Assembly (NCBI GenBank): GCA_035946615.1
Contig: DASYZB010000039.1
Location: forward strand, 1 to 46,143
Source: Verrucomicrobiia bacterium
Lineage (GTDB): Bacteria > Verrucomicrobiota > Verrucomicrobiia > Limisphaerales > UBA8199
Direction of reading: 5' to 3'
Length of the DNA: 46,143 nucleotides
Made by a program: the position numbers and the translations under genes. The notes beneath the pieces are model-generated. The model searched no databases. It worked only from the letters and a program-made list of their open reading frames with translations, and was not told where the DNA came from. Below, in pieces: positions 16,450 to 24,602 of this stretch; the stretch's first letter is position 1; each line of letters starts with the position of its first letter.

Positions 16450-17022
16450 CTAGGCCGTTTTTTGAAACAGGACGGCAAAGGCCTTGCGCGCGCGGTGGAG
16501 CTTGCCGCGGACGGCGTCGGCAGATTGCTCCGTAAGGGCTGCGACTTGCTCATAGCTCAATTCCTGGTCGGCCACCAGCAGGAGCAACAGCCGGTATTCC
16601 GCCGGCAGACCATCCAATGCCTTCTGGATGCGCTGGCCTAGTTCCTTTGTTTCAAGCACGCGCAGCGGGGAATCGGCTTTTGCGGGAGTGGTTTCCCAAA
16701 TGGCATCATCGGCGTTGGACATCATGTGCCGCTCGTTCCAGGCCTGCAGCAGGTTGCGGCAATGATTGATGGCAATCCGGTACAACCAGGTGCGCCAGGA
16801 GGATTCCTCTCGGAACTGGCTCATCTTTCGGAAGGCCTTGAGAAAGACGTCATGGGTGGCATCTTCGGCCTTTTGCGGGTCGCTCAGCAACCGGAGGGCC
16901 AGGTAATAAATGGCGCGGCTATACTCGTTGTAGAGGTCGGCAAATTCAGAGGACGCCAGTCTGGCTGGCGATGTCTCCGCAGAAGCGGGTAATGCCTGTG
17001 GCTCGCTCACAGTGACGTTCAC
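16450..17022 (-). CDS. ECF-type sigma-70 factor
   Basis: A 190-aa extracytoplasmic-function sigma factor. Region 2 spans about residues 26-98 (FADLYNEYSRAIYYLALRLL, DATHDVFLKAF, WRTWLYRIAINHCRN). Region 4 spans about 133-185 (LDGLPAEYRLLLLL, then the helix-turn-helix LSYEQVAALTEQSADAVRGK). Residues 1-25 are a short extension. It starts with GTG. It opens the operon that continues through a 79-aa protein, a radical SAM enzyme, a 74-aa protein and a Ycf46-type ATPase. No membrane anti-sigma gene is present nearby. Confidence 0.92.
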   Translation of the reverse strand: MNVTVSEPQALPASAETSPARLASSEFADLYNEYSRAIYYLALRLLSDPQKAEDATHDVFLKAFRKMSQFREESSWRTWLYRIAINHCRNLLQAWNERHMMSNADDAIWETTPAKADSPLRVLETKELGQRIQKALDGLPAEYRLLLLLVADQELSYEQVAALTEQSADAVRGKLHRARKAFAVLFQKTA

Positions 17023-17034
17023 TGCTGATTAGAC

Positions 17035-17122
17035 AAAACCCGCCAGGGTATGTCACGAGGACAAAAGGGGCGAAGGTCCTGCGCACCGATTAGCAAGGAT
17101 GCGCCTTCCGGAGGCGGGTTTT
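17035..17122. repeat. 10-bp inverted repeat framing the ECF sigma upstream gap
   Basis: AAAACCCGCC at 17035-17044 is perfectly complementary to GGCGGGTTTT at 17113-17122. The two arms bracket the whole gap between the sigma start and the deacetylase-like stop. A smaller hairpin (CGCCT/AGGCG) sits next to the right arm. Termination or operator function is possible; neither is proven. Confidence 0.4.
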
Positions 17123-18800
17123 AAAAGTGGCTCCTAATGGCTGGTTTGAGCGTCCAGGCCTGCAGCCGCCCCATTTCCAGAATTTTCGGCGCGCGAAACC
17201 CTTCTTTGTGAATCACCCAACCGCCAAAAACCTCCGGCGAGTCCTTGGCAATATGCCGGGCAGGCAGGACTTCCAGGTTTCTTCCAAGCCTTACGCCCTC
17301 CTGCACCGGCAGCCGGCCAGTCCGGTTGTGGAAATCGTAAAGGTCAGCCAATGCAATCAAAAAATCAGCCGGTGCGACCGGGTCAGCTCCGATGAAAACG
17401 CGCGCGGGGACGCGTTGCTGGGTTTGAATGAAATCGAAGACATCGCGCGCTGCATCGCGGAAAGCAAACCAATCCAGGTGGTCCTTTTCAGAAACGGGCG
17501 GCGGGCTGTCCGGGCCCAGCAGGCCCGAGGCAACCAACGGAAAGGCCGGCGGTTGGCCAGATAGCAGTTTGCCCGCAGCGCGCGAAAGCAACTCGAATTG
17601 GTCGGCCAAAGAATAAGCCCGGCTGCCGATGACCTGGAAATCAATGCCCCTGCCGTTCTCTTTGGCAAGGCGGCGGGCTAATTCGGCTACGTCAGCCTCC
17701 GGCGCGCCTTCCGAGCGGACGACATCCGGATAGAGGCCAGGCAGTTGGCTGGCCGTGATAAATCGCAGCCCAGGTATGGCCCTGATGTAATCAATGTACT
17801 GCGAAAACCGGTCAAAGGCCGCTTCCGTTTCCGCTGCGGGCCTTTGAGGCGGAGGCCGCCATTGCTCCCGGGGCGGGTTGGCCCCGCGTCGGAAATTCAC
17901 GCCATCCCAGAACTCCTGGTGCACCCACTCGCAGGGGTGATAATAGATGCTGATGAGGCCCCCGCCCTGTTCCCGCAATCGATCGGCAATGGCTGTCACC
18001 TTGCGCTCTGCCGGTTCCAAAGCATTGGGGTCGTGCAAATCCATTCGCGTGCAGTTTTGGCCCATGTGATAGACGTTTAATGCGCCAGCGTACCAAAAGG
18101 GCTGTTCATTGAGCCCGACATGCTCGCCTTCATCGACATAGCAGGGAGTGCCATGCGGGCTCACACCGATGCTCTTCAATGCGGCGATCGCCTGGGGCGC
18201 CCACGATGAACCCGGCTGCCCGTAACATGCAAGCGTCGGGACCGAGAAGACCCTTCGCACATCCGCCGCTCCGCCTCCCTCGCGCCGGATAAACTCAGCC
18301 ATGCCGTCCAGGAGCCCGCACTCCGCCAGATACTCCGAGGGCGTTGGATGAACAGAATGGAAATTTGCGTGGTACGCAATGTCATGCCGTTTGAGCGCGC
18401 GGATCACGTCCTGCCGCCCCCGCCGTTCCAGCACCCGCGCCTTCTCCCCAACGACTTTAAACGTCGCCCGGATGCCCCGTTGGGACAGCAGGCCGGCCAG
18501 TCGCTTGCAAGCATCATCGTCAGCCGGCAACAGGTAGTCCTCAGTATCGAACCAAAGGATGACATCGACCTCGGCCCGGGCCGGTGAGGGCTGTTGTTGC
18601 CGGTTCGGATGCGGCTGGTCAGTGGGTTGGGTTCCAACCGCCTGAGCATTGCAGGTTCGGGCCGCGACGTTCAGCAAGAGCGCGCACAGAAAGGCCGCCG
18701 AAATTGAAATGAGGCCTCGCGCCTGGAGTGGAGCGCGCCGATTCTTATGAATCCCGTTTGTGGCGGCCCAATTACTTTTGGGGCTGAGTACAAGTTTCAT
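17121..18800 (-). CDS. secreted polysaccharide-deacetylase-like protein with a long C-terminal extension
   Basis: A 559-aa exported protein with a signal region at about residues 30-52. The NodB-type fold is recognisable from WFDTEDY (Asp85, Asp88), a histidine pair in HANFHSVHP (the usual zinc site), and the late motif YYHPCEW. Roughly residues 330-559 form an extension that I do not recognise. GGGTAAGGG precedes the ATG at 18800, and the first 29 nt overlap the VTT-protein gene, so the two are coupled. Family members remove acyl groups from cell-wall or capsular glycans, but this member is divergent and the substrate is unknown. Confidence 0.7.
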   Translation of the reverse strand: MKLVLSPKSNWAATNGIHKNRRAPLQARGLISISAAFLCALLLNVAARTCNAQAVGTQPTDQPHPNRQQQPSPARAEVDVILWFDTEDYLLPADDDACKRLAGLLSQRGIRATFKVVGEKARVLERRGRQDVIRALKRHDIAYHANFHSVHPTPSEYLAECGLLDGMAEFIRREGGGAADVRRVFSVPTLACYGQPGSSWAPQAIAALKSIGVSPHGTPCYVDEGEHVGLNEQPFWYAGALNVYHMGQNCTRMDLHDPNALEPAERKVTAIADRLREQGGGLISIYYHPCEWVHQEFWDGVNFRRGANPPREQWRPPPQRPAAETEAAFDRFSQYIDYIRAIPGLRFITASQLPGLYPDVVRSEGAPEADVAELARRLAKENGRGIDFQVIGSRAYSLADQFELLSRAAGKLLSGQPPAFPLVASGLLGPDSPPPVSEKDHLDWFAFRDAARDVFDFIQTQQRVPARVFIGADPVAPADFLIALADLYDFHNRTGRLPVQEGVRLGRNLEVLPARHIAKDSPEVFGGWVIHKEGFRAPKILEMGRLQAWTLKPAIRSHF

Positions 18801-19530
18801 CCCTTACCCTTTTTCTGAAGAACCACCGCAGCGCGACCCAAAGCGCCACCGCAATCGCCACGGCAAGACTGATGGCTCCGGCGCTTTTGCCAAATGACGC
18901 GGCAATTGCCCCCGCGCCAATCAAGGTGCAAGGCACCGCTTCAGGCAACTGACCAACGATTGTCCCAATAATAAAGTGGCGGTGGCGGATGTGCACCAGC
19001 CCGCAGGTCATGTTGACCAGCAGTCCGGGCACGGGCAATTGGCGCGCCAGGATAACACCCAGGATGCCTTCTTGCTGGATCAGGTGATGGAGCCGTCCGC
19101 GTTTGGAAAGATAGCGCCGGGCCCAATCGCCTCCTTTGGAACGGGCCGTCAGGAAGACACCATAGTTGCCCAGCAGCGTGCCAAACTGCGCCCAGAGCAG
19201 CCCCTGCCAAAACCCCAGCGCCATGCCTGCGATGACGCAAAACAACAAACGCGGAAACCCCACCGCTACCAGCGCGGCAATGCCCCCCGTGAGTGCCAGC
19301 GGCGCCCAGAATCCCAAGCCTCGTATATAGAGGCTGATTTCCCGCAAGTGCTTTAATTGGTCCCGCAGCGGCGATAGGTACACGATAGCCAGCAAAACTC
19401 CAACAATGAGCGCCAGCAGCGCGATCTTGCGCCAGGGTGGCCGCGCTTCCGCCTCTGCTTCAATATCGGCGGTTCGTTCCGGGCACTTCTCGTCTATGGG
19501 TTCGGCATCTGCCGTCATCAGCGCTACCAT
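18772..19530 (-). CDS. VTT-domain (TVP38/TMEM64, DedA-like) membrane protein
   Basis: A 252-aa integral inner-membrane protein. Residues 1-30 are an acidic cytoplasmic tail. A transmembrane helix follows (about 34-52), then the VTT core with re-entrant segments (GFPRLLFCVIAGMALGFWQG, LLGNYGVFLTAR) and the conserved ARQLPVPGLLVNMTCGLVHI. One or two more helices follow, and the tail is basic. Proteins of this family are thought to move or sense membrane lipids. ATG at 19530 or at residue 5 (19518) could be used. Confidence 0.87.
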   Translation of the reverse strand: MVALMTADAEPIDEKCPERTADIEAEAEARPPWRKIALLALIVGVLLAIVYLSPLRDQLKHLREISLYIRGLGFWAPLALTGGIAALVAVGFPRLLFCVIAGMALGFWQGLLWAQFGTLLGNYGVFLTARSKGGDWARRYLSKRGRLHHLIQQEGILGVILARQLPVPGLLVNMTCGLVHIRHRHFIIGTIVGQLPEAVPCTLIGAGAIAASFGKSAGAISLAVAIAVALWVALRWFFRKRVRDETCTQPQK

Positions 19531-19592
19531 GCGCTAAGGTTGGCCAAAAATGAATGAAAAAGTACGAGGGGGAGCGCCCCGCCTCCCTCTAA

Positions 19593-20129
19593 CTACCACG
19601 CGCCACGCGCGTCTTTTGCCCACGTCACTTCCACTTTGTGCGTGGCATACTGGTCGGCAGACTTGTCAGCCAAACCTCGGACTCGAAATGCCCCTTCAGA
19701 GTGCGGCTGCACAACAAGGGAATAGTCGCTGTCGGAAAGCGTATCTATGAGCTGGCCTGCCAAGTTGAAGAACCTCACCTGAAAGTGGAGATCCTCCCAC
19801 GCGGTATCGGTGTTGTTGCGAATTGTGCCGATGCAGGAAACGTTAGGAATATCCTTCTCGATGCCGTAATGAACCTTCGACTCGACAATGGAAAAGGACT
19901 CTGAGGGGCGAAATGCCGAACTCGGTTTACGCGGCAAGTCGTAGAGAATCGAACCCATGGGGATGGGGAACATTGCACCGATTACAACGATGAGCGCAAT
20001 CCAAGTGGCCGGATGAAACCAGGCGGTGTACATCCGGTATTGCCAACTGCGGCAGTGAGGACATTTCTTCGCTCTTTCCAGGATCGGCTCGCCACACGCG
20101 ATGCAAGATCTTTCGTTCTGAGCGCTCAT
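19593..20129 (-). CDS. zinc-ribbon membrane protein, unknown function
   Basis: A 178-aa protein. The N-terminus holds a four-cysteine zinc ribbon (CIACG and CPHC, residues 9-26). One transmembrane helix follows (about 40-60, PATWIALIVVIGAMFPIPMG). The remaining 115 residues form an extracytoplasmic beta-rich domain (VSCIGTIRNNTDTAWEDLHF) that resembles the FxLYD fold of lipoprotein-like stalks. It starts at 20129, just past the hicB remnant. The layout suggests sensing, but no partner is evident. Confidence 0.7.
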   Translation of the reverse strand: MSAQNERSCIACGEPILERAKKCPHCRSWQYRMYTAWFHPATWIALIVVIGAMFPIPMGSILYDLPRKPSSAFRPSESFSIVESKVHYGIEKDIPNVSCIGTIRNNTDTAWEDLHFQVRFFNLAGQLIDTLSDSDYSLVVQPHSEGAFRVRGLADKSADQYATHKVEVTWAKDARGAW

Positions 20130-20132
20130 GCT

Positions 20133-20345
20133 TTATGTCGAACGAGGTGAGCTCAGGCACGCGGGACCAAATGGCGTGAACCGCGAAGCGGAACTGGAAC
20201 CGCCATCCCGCCGGTTCAAGATAGAGCTCAACCGCTTCTCGGATGTTTCGCAAGGCCTCCTCGCGCGACCTTCCCTGGGACCAGCAGCTCTTGAGGGAGG
20301 GGCAGTGGCAACGAAATAACCATCCTCGCCACGCTCCAATATCAC
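20133..20345 (-). pseudogene. frameshifted hicB antitoxin gene
   Basis: The frame starting with GTG at 20345 reads VILERGEDGYFVATAP, the start of HicB-type antitoxins, then loses homology. From about 20298 the neighbouring frame continues as SLKSCWSQGRSREEALRN followed by IREAVELYLEP, the normal continuation. One base is missing in a C-rich run at 20295-20302. Its GTG overlaps the TGA of the upstream gene by 4 nt. No hicA toxin gene is visible beside it. A sequencing error in the C run is possible. Confidence 0.75.
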
Positions 20346-21388
20346 CTTAATTCTCCCTCATCCCTCTCTTCAATGAGGTTCTTTCGATGGATGTGCGCGG
20401 CGCGCGAATCGGCGATGTCCTCTTCGATGTGCTCCAGGTGCGCCGAGTATTTCCTGAGGTCCCGCGGGTCCATGCCGGTTTTGGCGCGAATCAGTTCAAG
20501 CCGCCTGAACACGGTGGCCTTCGAGCAGCGGAATTTTTGGGCGATCTGACTGATGCTTTTGTCTTCCATGCAATAGAGGCGGAAAACCGTCAGGACAGTC
20601 GGTGCCTGGATGGACTCATCCGAATCGAGCTGCTGAACCAAGGCAAAAGCGCGCCGCGCCACATCCTCTTCAACAGGTTCGGCGGGTTGCGGTGTGAACC
20701 GGCCAAATAAATCAGCGGGCGATCTGATGGCGCGCAAAATTCCCGTGGCCATTTCTTCAGCAGCATCATCCGGCTCGCTCACAAGGGCTGTCGAACCCAT
20801 TGTGGACTGAAATGTAATATGGGATTCGAGGTCGAAAAAGCCTGCGCCGGCATGGGCCAGCAGTTCCTTGCCGGTTGCGTCCAAATGCCGGGCGGTGGGC
20901 GCCAGGAGGATGAATGGCTGCCGCAAGCGCGCGGCCAACTCGCTGATAACAGGGCGTAATCCACTCGGCTCGCTCTGCACGGTGAGAATCACCGGGATGG
21001 CCGCTTCGGACCAGGCGCCAATTTGCCGGGTGTTTTCGAGCGTGAACCCGGCTTTTCGGCTGTGCAGCCCGAGCGCCTTGCACAAGGCGCTCCCCAGACG
21101 CGGCCAGCTTAAAGTCCATAACGCGGTGTCCTGCGGCGCCAGGCGCAAATCGTCGCAATTCCAGGATTCGCATCGGCACACCGCAACGATCTCGATCGAG
21201 TTATGGTGGACGATCTCGTGCGCGCAACCGCATTGCCTCGGACAAGGATACGAGGTGGCGGCCTGAGCGGCGCGGACCAGGAAGCCATTGCGGAACGCCG
21301 CAAAATGGGCTCCTAACTGGGTTCGCCACTCGGCGGTGACGGCGCTGAGGTTGTGAATGGATTCAAGGACAAGCCAGGGCGATTTCAT
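20342..21388 (-). CDS. cysteine-cluster protein with C-terminal helix-turn-helix
   Basis: A 348-aa protein of no family I know. The N-terminal part contains a probable metal site (CPRQCGCAHEIVHH then CRCESWNC, about residues 49-78). Roughly residues 115-200 look like an alpha/beta segment with no recognisable motif. The C-terminal portion carries a sigma-region-4-like helix-turn-helix (KSISQIAQKFRCSKATVFRR, about residues 276-298), suggesting DNA binding. It overlaps the preceding 388-aa gene by 4 nt (ATGA) and the hicB remnant by 4 nt (GTGA), so all three were once translated together. A transcription regulator is the best guess. Confidence 0.68.
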   Translation of the reverse strand: MKSPWLVLESIHNLSAVTAEWRTQLGAHFAAFRNGFLVRAAQAATSYPCPRQCGCAHEIVHHNSIEIVAVCRCESWNCDDLRLAPQDTALWTLSWPRLGSALCKALGLHSRKAGFTLENTRQIGAWSEAAIPVILTVQSEPSGLRPVISELAARLRQPFILLAPTARHLDATGKELLAHAGAGFFDLESHITFQSTMGSTALVSEPDDAAEEMATGILRAIRSPADLFGRFTPQPAEPVEEDVARRAFALVQQLDSDESIQAPTVLTVFRLYCMEDKSISQIAQKFRCSKATVFRRLELIRAKTGMDPRDLRKYSAHLEHIEEDIADSRAAHIHRKNLIEERDEGELR

Positions 21389-22551
21389 AAATAACCATTA
21401 TTTTCCACCCTGAATCCGCGGCGAGTGAGCCACAGTTCAACCCGCTGTGCGTCACAATGGCGTCCCACCTTGAGATGATTCGGCAGCCGGATTTGCACCG
21501 CACGCGGTTTGCGGCAGTCGCGGAAAAGAATCTCGAAAGCGGCGCGCGCCAACCTGCCATCTTTGGGGATGGCCTCTTCGGGCGGATTGGCCGCTGCGGC
21601 GGAGCCAAACAGGTCGTTTGCCATGCGAATGGTTCGGCGAGCGAAGCCGCCGCCCCAGTCGATCTCGATCTCCCGCAGAACGATGCGCTCGATGCCGTCC
21701 AGGCCGGCCGCATCGAGAGCATCAGGGCCTTCATTGCGCAGCGGTTCCAACGTGTAGGTCGAGCGGCAGCCAAAGGAATCCTCGCACCCGAGCAGCCACA
21801 GACCGAACTTCCTGCGGTAGAGTTCTCTCTCCCCGCGCGTGCGGGCATTAATGCGCAGTTCGGCCCGGCCAGGGCAATAGGCAATTACGTCGTCGCGTTC
21901 GGGGCGGTAATGAAGGACTTCAGTGTGCTGTTGTTCGACCGTGAGCGCGCGAGTAAACGCATCGCCGTGACGGACCACAAACCAGTAATCACCGTTCAAA
22001 GGATAGAGTTCCACATGGGTCGTGTTGCGCCCACGAAGATGTTGCGCAAACCAAGGGTCTAATTCGGCTGAAAGAACCTCCAGGGCGCCCTGGCCGGGCG
22101 GCGTAAAGTCTCGCCGTTCTCCGGGCTTGGCGCTGAAGTGCTCGAAAGCCGTTAAACGCCGCAATTGTTGCTGGTTATGAGTGCGGGCCAGCAAAACGGG
22201 ATCGGCCAGCCAGACCTGCAAGGCCAATTCCTCGCGCGACCCGTCGGGGTGGGGCGCAAGCGCCAGTCCGCCTTGAGCGATCGCCATTTCGAGCTGTTCC
22301 TGGCCTTCGGACGTCGAGAGGTCATCAATCGCAAACAGCGCCTCGGTTAGCGTGTCCGGAAGAGCCTCCGGCAATGCGAGCAGCCGCGCCAACTCCCCAA
22401 AATATTCCTCGTCGCCAACATGCGGCCCTGGCATCTCGATATGGCTCTGCTTTATATGAGCCGCGAACTGGTCGAAGAAACGGACCAGCAAGTCGCGTCC
22501 GATGCGTTTGAGCAGTTGAGGCCGTGTGAATCGTTTGAATTGAATTTTCAT
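21385..22551 (-). CDS. 388-aa conserved-looking protein, unknown function
   Basis: A protein beginning MKIQFKRFTRPQLLKRIGRD, with basic N-terminal helices and a large alpha/beta body. Distinct segments include VELYPLNGDYWFVVRHGDAF and RNTTHVELYP. The ATG at 22551 is used; a TTG ten codons upstream is less likely. There is no signal peptide or membrane segment, so it should be cytoplasmic. It is the first gene of the coupled pair with the helix-turn-helix protein. I do not recognise any catalytic motif. Confidence 0.66.
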   Translation of the reverse strand: MKIQFKRFTRPQLLKRIGRDLLVRFFDQFAAHIKQSHIEMPGPHVGDEEYFGELARLLALPEALPDTLTEALFAIDDLSTSEGQEQLEMAIAQGGLALAPHPDGSREELALQVWLADPVLLARTHNQQQLRRLTAFEHFSAKPGERRDFTPPGQGALEVLSAELDPWFAQHLRGRNTTHVELYPLNGDYWFVVRHGDAFTRALTVEQQHTEVLHYRPERDDVIAYCPGRAELRINARTRGERELYRRKFGLWLLGCEDSFGCRSTYTLEPLRNEGPDALDAAGLDGIERIVLREIEIDWGGGFARRTIRMANDLFGSAAAANPPEEAIPKDGRLARAAFEILFRDCRKPRAVQIRLPNHLKVGRHCDAQRVELWLTRRGFRVENNGYL

Positions 22552-22784
22552 GGCCCCAGTTTGGCAGGAGAGGGGTATCAAATGCTGACCCCTCCCCGGA
22601 AGTACGGATGGACGAGTTGCTCACCGGTTATTCACAACCCTTTGGCGCTTCCGATGACAAGAAAAGGCCATGTCTTTCGCGGATACAACGCGCGTGTCAA
22701 ACCCGAGAGGCGGTTGAGAATGCCATTTACCTGGCTCAAACTGAGCCACGGCCCGGCAGCAGTAGCAGGTCTCAGGCGTTACCC

Positions 22785-23912
22785 TCATGGCGAATACTCG
22801 ATTGGAATCGATGAAGTCTCCGGTTTCGATTCAACAAACCAATGACCCGTTCGATTGCAGAAGCCGCAAACTGAAAGCATCACGGGGACTTCCACGAGCA
22901 CACCGACTACGGTTGCCAGTGCGGCGCCTGAATTTGCGCCGAACAGGGTGATTGCCACCGCGACGGCTAATTCGAAGAAGTTGCTCGCGCCAATCAGAGC
23001 ACCCGGCGAAGCGACGTTATGCTCCACGCGCAGGATGCGCATCAGAAAATAAGCCAAACCCGAGTTGAAATAGACTTGGATAATGATAGGGACCGCGATG
23101 AGCAGGACGGCAATCCGGCGCTGGGTGAGGTTGGCAGACTGAAAGGCGAAGATAAGCACCAGTGTGAGCAGGAGGGCGCCGATCATCACCGGGTGAAACT
23201 TGGGCAGAAAGTTTTGCTCGAACCATTGTTTTTCGTGGGACTTAAGCAGTGCGGTGCGCGTGAGCCAACCGGCCGTCAGAGGGATGACGATGAAGACCAC
23301 CACCGAGGTGATGAGGACTTTCGCAGGAACGACCACGTTGGCAACGCCGCACAGGAACATCACGATTGGCGCGAAGGCCACGAGCATGATGAGGTCATTT
23401 ACCGCAACCTGGACCAACGTGTAAGCCGGGTCGCCGTCCGTGAGGTAAGACCAGACGAAAACCATGGCTGTGCAGGGCGCGGCAGCCAGGATGATAAGCC
23501 CGGCGGTGTAATCCCTTGCGGTTTTCGGGTCAATCCACGGCGCAAACAGGTGCTGCATGAAGAGCCAGGCCAGCAGCGCCATGCTGAACGGTTTTATGAG
23601 CCAATTCACAAAGAGTGTGACCAGAAGGCCCTTCGGCCTGCGAGCGACGCCGCCTATCGCACCGAAATCCACCTTGAGCATCATTGGGTAAATCATCAAC
23701 CAGAGCAGGATGCCAATGGGGACGTTCACCTGCGAGCTTCGTCCGAATTCCATTCTGCTGAGGGTTGCCGTGAGGTCAGGAAAGAGCTTGCCGAGGGCCA
23801 CCCCGATGATCATGCAGACCAACACCCAAACGGTAAGGTAACGCTCAAAGAAAGCGAGGCGCTTCTTTGCCGGAACCGGCCTATCCATCACAGCGACGGA
23901 GGAATCGTTCAT
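22785..23912 (-). CDS. acr3: ACR3-type arsenite efflux transporter
   Basis: A 375-aa inner-membrane transporter with about ten hydrophobic segments. It matches the ACR3 family: FFERYLTVWVLVCMIIGVAL near the start, ILLWLMIYPMMLKVDF, and the middle helix with the conserved cysteine LIILAAAPCTAMVFVWSY. It exports arsenite using the proton gradient. The ATG at 23912 is preferred to a TTG at 23960, because the latter overlaps arsR and adds a non-family tail. It sits 16 nt after arsR and shares its promoter. Confidence 0.92.
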   Translation of the reverse strand: MNDSSVAVMDRPVPAKKRLAFFERYLTVWVLVCMIIGVALGKLFPDLTATLSRMEFGRSSQVNVPIGILLWLMIYPMMLKVDFGAIGGVARRPKGLLVTLFVNWLIKPFSMALLAWLFMQHLFAPWIDPKTARDYTAGLIILAAAPCTAMVFVWSYLTDGDPAYTLVQVAVNDLIMLVAFAPIVMFLCGVANVVVPAKVLITSVVVFIVIPLTAGWLTRTALLKSHEKQWFEQNFLPKFHPVMIGALLLTLVLIFAFQSANLTQRRIAVLLIAVPIIIQVYFNSGLAYFLMRILRVEHNVASPGALIGASNFFELAVAVAITLFGANSGAALATVVGVLVEVPVMLSVCGFCNRTGHWFVESKPETSSIPIEYSP

Positions 23913-23928
23913 GACAGAAACAAGACGT

Positions 23929-24300
23929 TTAGCTTCGGCCTTGGCGTTTGCAGAGCGCAACGGGGTCCATGGCTAAAATCTTCTTGAGACGCGCCGCGTC
24001 TTCGACGGTGAGCGAGTCCTTTTCCAGAGACCTGGCCACCAGGCCAATCGCTTCGCGGGCAGGCCGCGAAGCCCCTTTGGCGGGCAGGGAATAGTATATC
24101 CACCGGCCATCCTTGCGTGAATCCACCAGGCCGGCTTGATAGAGAATGGACAGGTGCTTGGAAATCGTGGATGCAGCCAGGCCGAATAGCTCGGTAATCT
24201 GGCAGACGCACAACTCACCACCCCGCAACGCCAGGAGCACCCGGACGCGGTTTTCGTCCGCCAGCGCCTTGGTGATGGCCATGAAATCACGCCTGTTCAT
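23929..24300 (-). CDS. arsR: ArsR-family arsenic-responsive repressor
   Basis: A 123-aa winged-helix repressor. The metal-sensing motif ELCVCQ lies at residues 28-33, and the recognition helix AASTISKHLSIL follows. The wing has RKDGRWIYYSL. It binds arsenite through its cysteines and then leaves the operator. The gene heads the arsR-acr3 unit. Its own promoter contains the operator at 24308-24327, and the same site recurs in front of arsM, so it probably controls both. The leader is very short (about 19 nt). Confidence 0.93.
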   Translation of the reverse strand: MNRRDFMAITKALADENRVRVLLALRGGELCVCQITELFGLAASTISKHLSILYQAGLVDSRKDGRWIYYSLPAKGASRPAREAIGLVARSLEKDSLTVEDAARLKKILAMDPVALCKRQGRS

Positions 24301-24307
24301 CTATTGT

Positions 24308-24327
24308 AATTCGCCATACAACGAAAT
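24308..24327. promoter_or_regulatory. ArsR operator upstream of arsR
   Basis: AATTCGCCATACAACGAAAT is an interrupted palindrome (TTCG/CGAA arms) that overlaps the -10 box. It matches the complement of the arsM site at 28548-28567 (ATTTCGCCATCTAACGAAAT) at 17 of 20 positions. It lies 7 nt from the arsR ATG. Confidence 0.72.
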
Positions 24328-24354
24328 GATAGGCCCCAAGCTCATTGAAAGCAA
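24326..24354 (-). promoter_or_regulatory. arsR-acr3 promoter
   Basis: Reading the minus strand, TTGCTT (24354-24349), a 17-nt spacer and TATCAT (24331-24326) form a sigma-70 promoter. The operator begins at the last two bases of the -10 box, so a bound repressor would block RNA polymerase. Confidence 0.68.
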
Positions 24355-24474
24355 GGTTTGTTATCTGGGCCTCGCGTTCTTCAACTATTCTCAAAAGAGG
24401 CGGACGTTGCCTGAAAAAACCTCGCGTGCGGTTCCGCCGGGTCAAGCGAATGTTTTGTTGATAATACATATGTT

Positions 24475-24503
24475 TTGACACAATACTCTCAAGGGCTTAT
24501 TGA
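24475..24503 (+). promoter_or_regulatory. probable porin promoter
   Basis: TTGACA (24475-24480), a 17-nt spacer and TATTGA (24498-24503) precede the porin gene by 100 nt. The -35 box is perfect and the -10 box matches four of six consensus bases. Confidence 0.5.
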
Positions 24504-24602
24504 TTAAGGCACTTAATGAAATTCAGAAGACAAGTTCCTGTTGCCCGCGGTCCGGCGGCAGGATGATAAACGCTACAGCCGCCAGAGTGGGCAGCGCTCC
24601 AA

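Noticed and set aside
22632-22642. TTATTCACA, a DnaA-box-like nonamer
   Set aside because: A single copy with no cluster or AT-rich region; not evidence for an origin.
23019-23987. A 322-residue open frame on the plus strand, rich in His and Asp
   Set aside because: Antisense to the acr3 helices; the composition simply mirrors hydrophobic codons.
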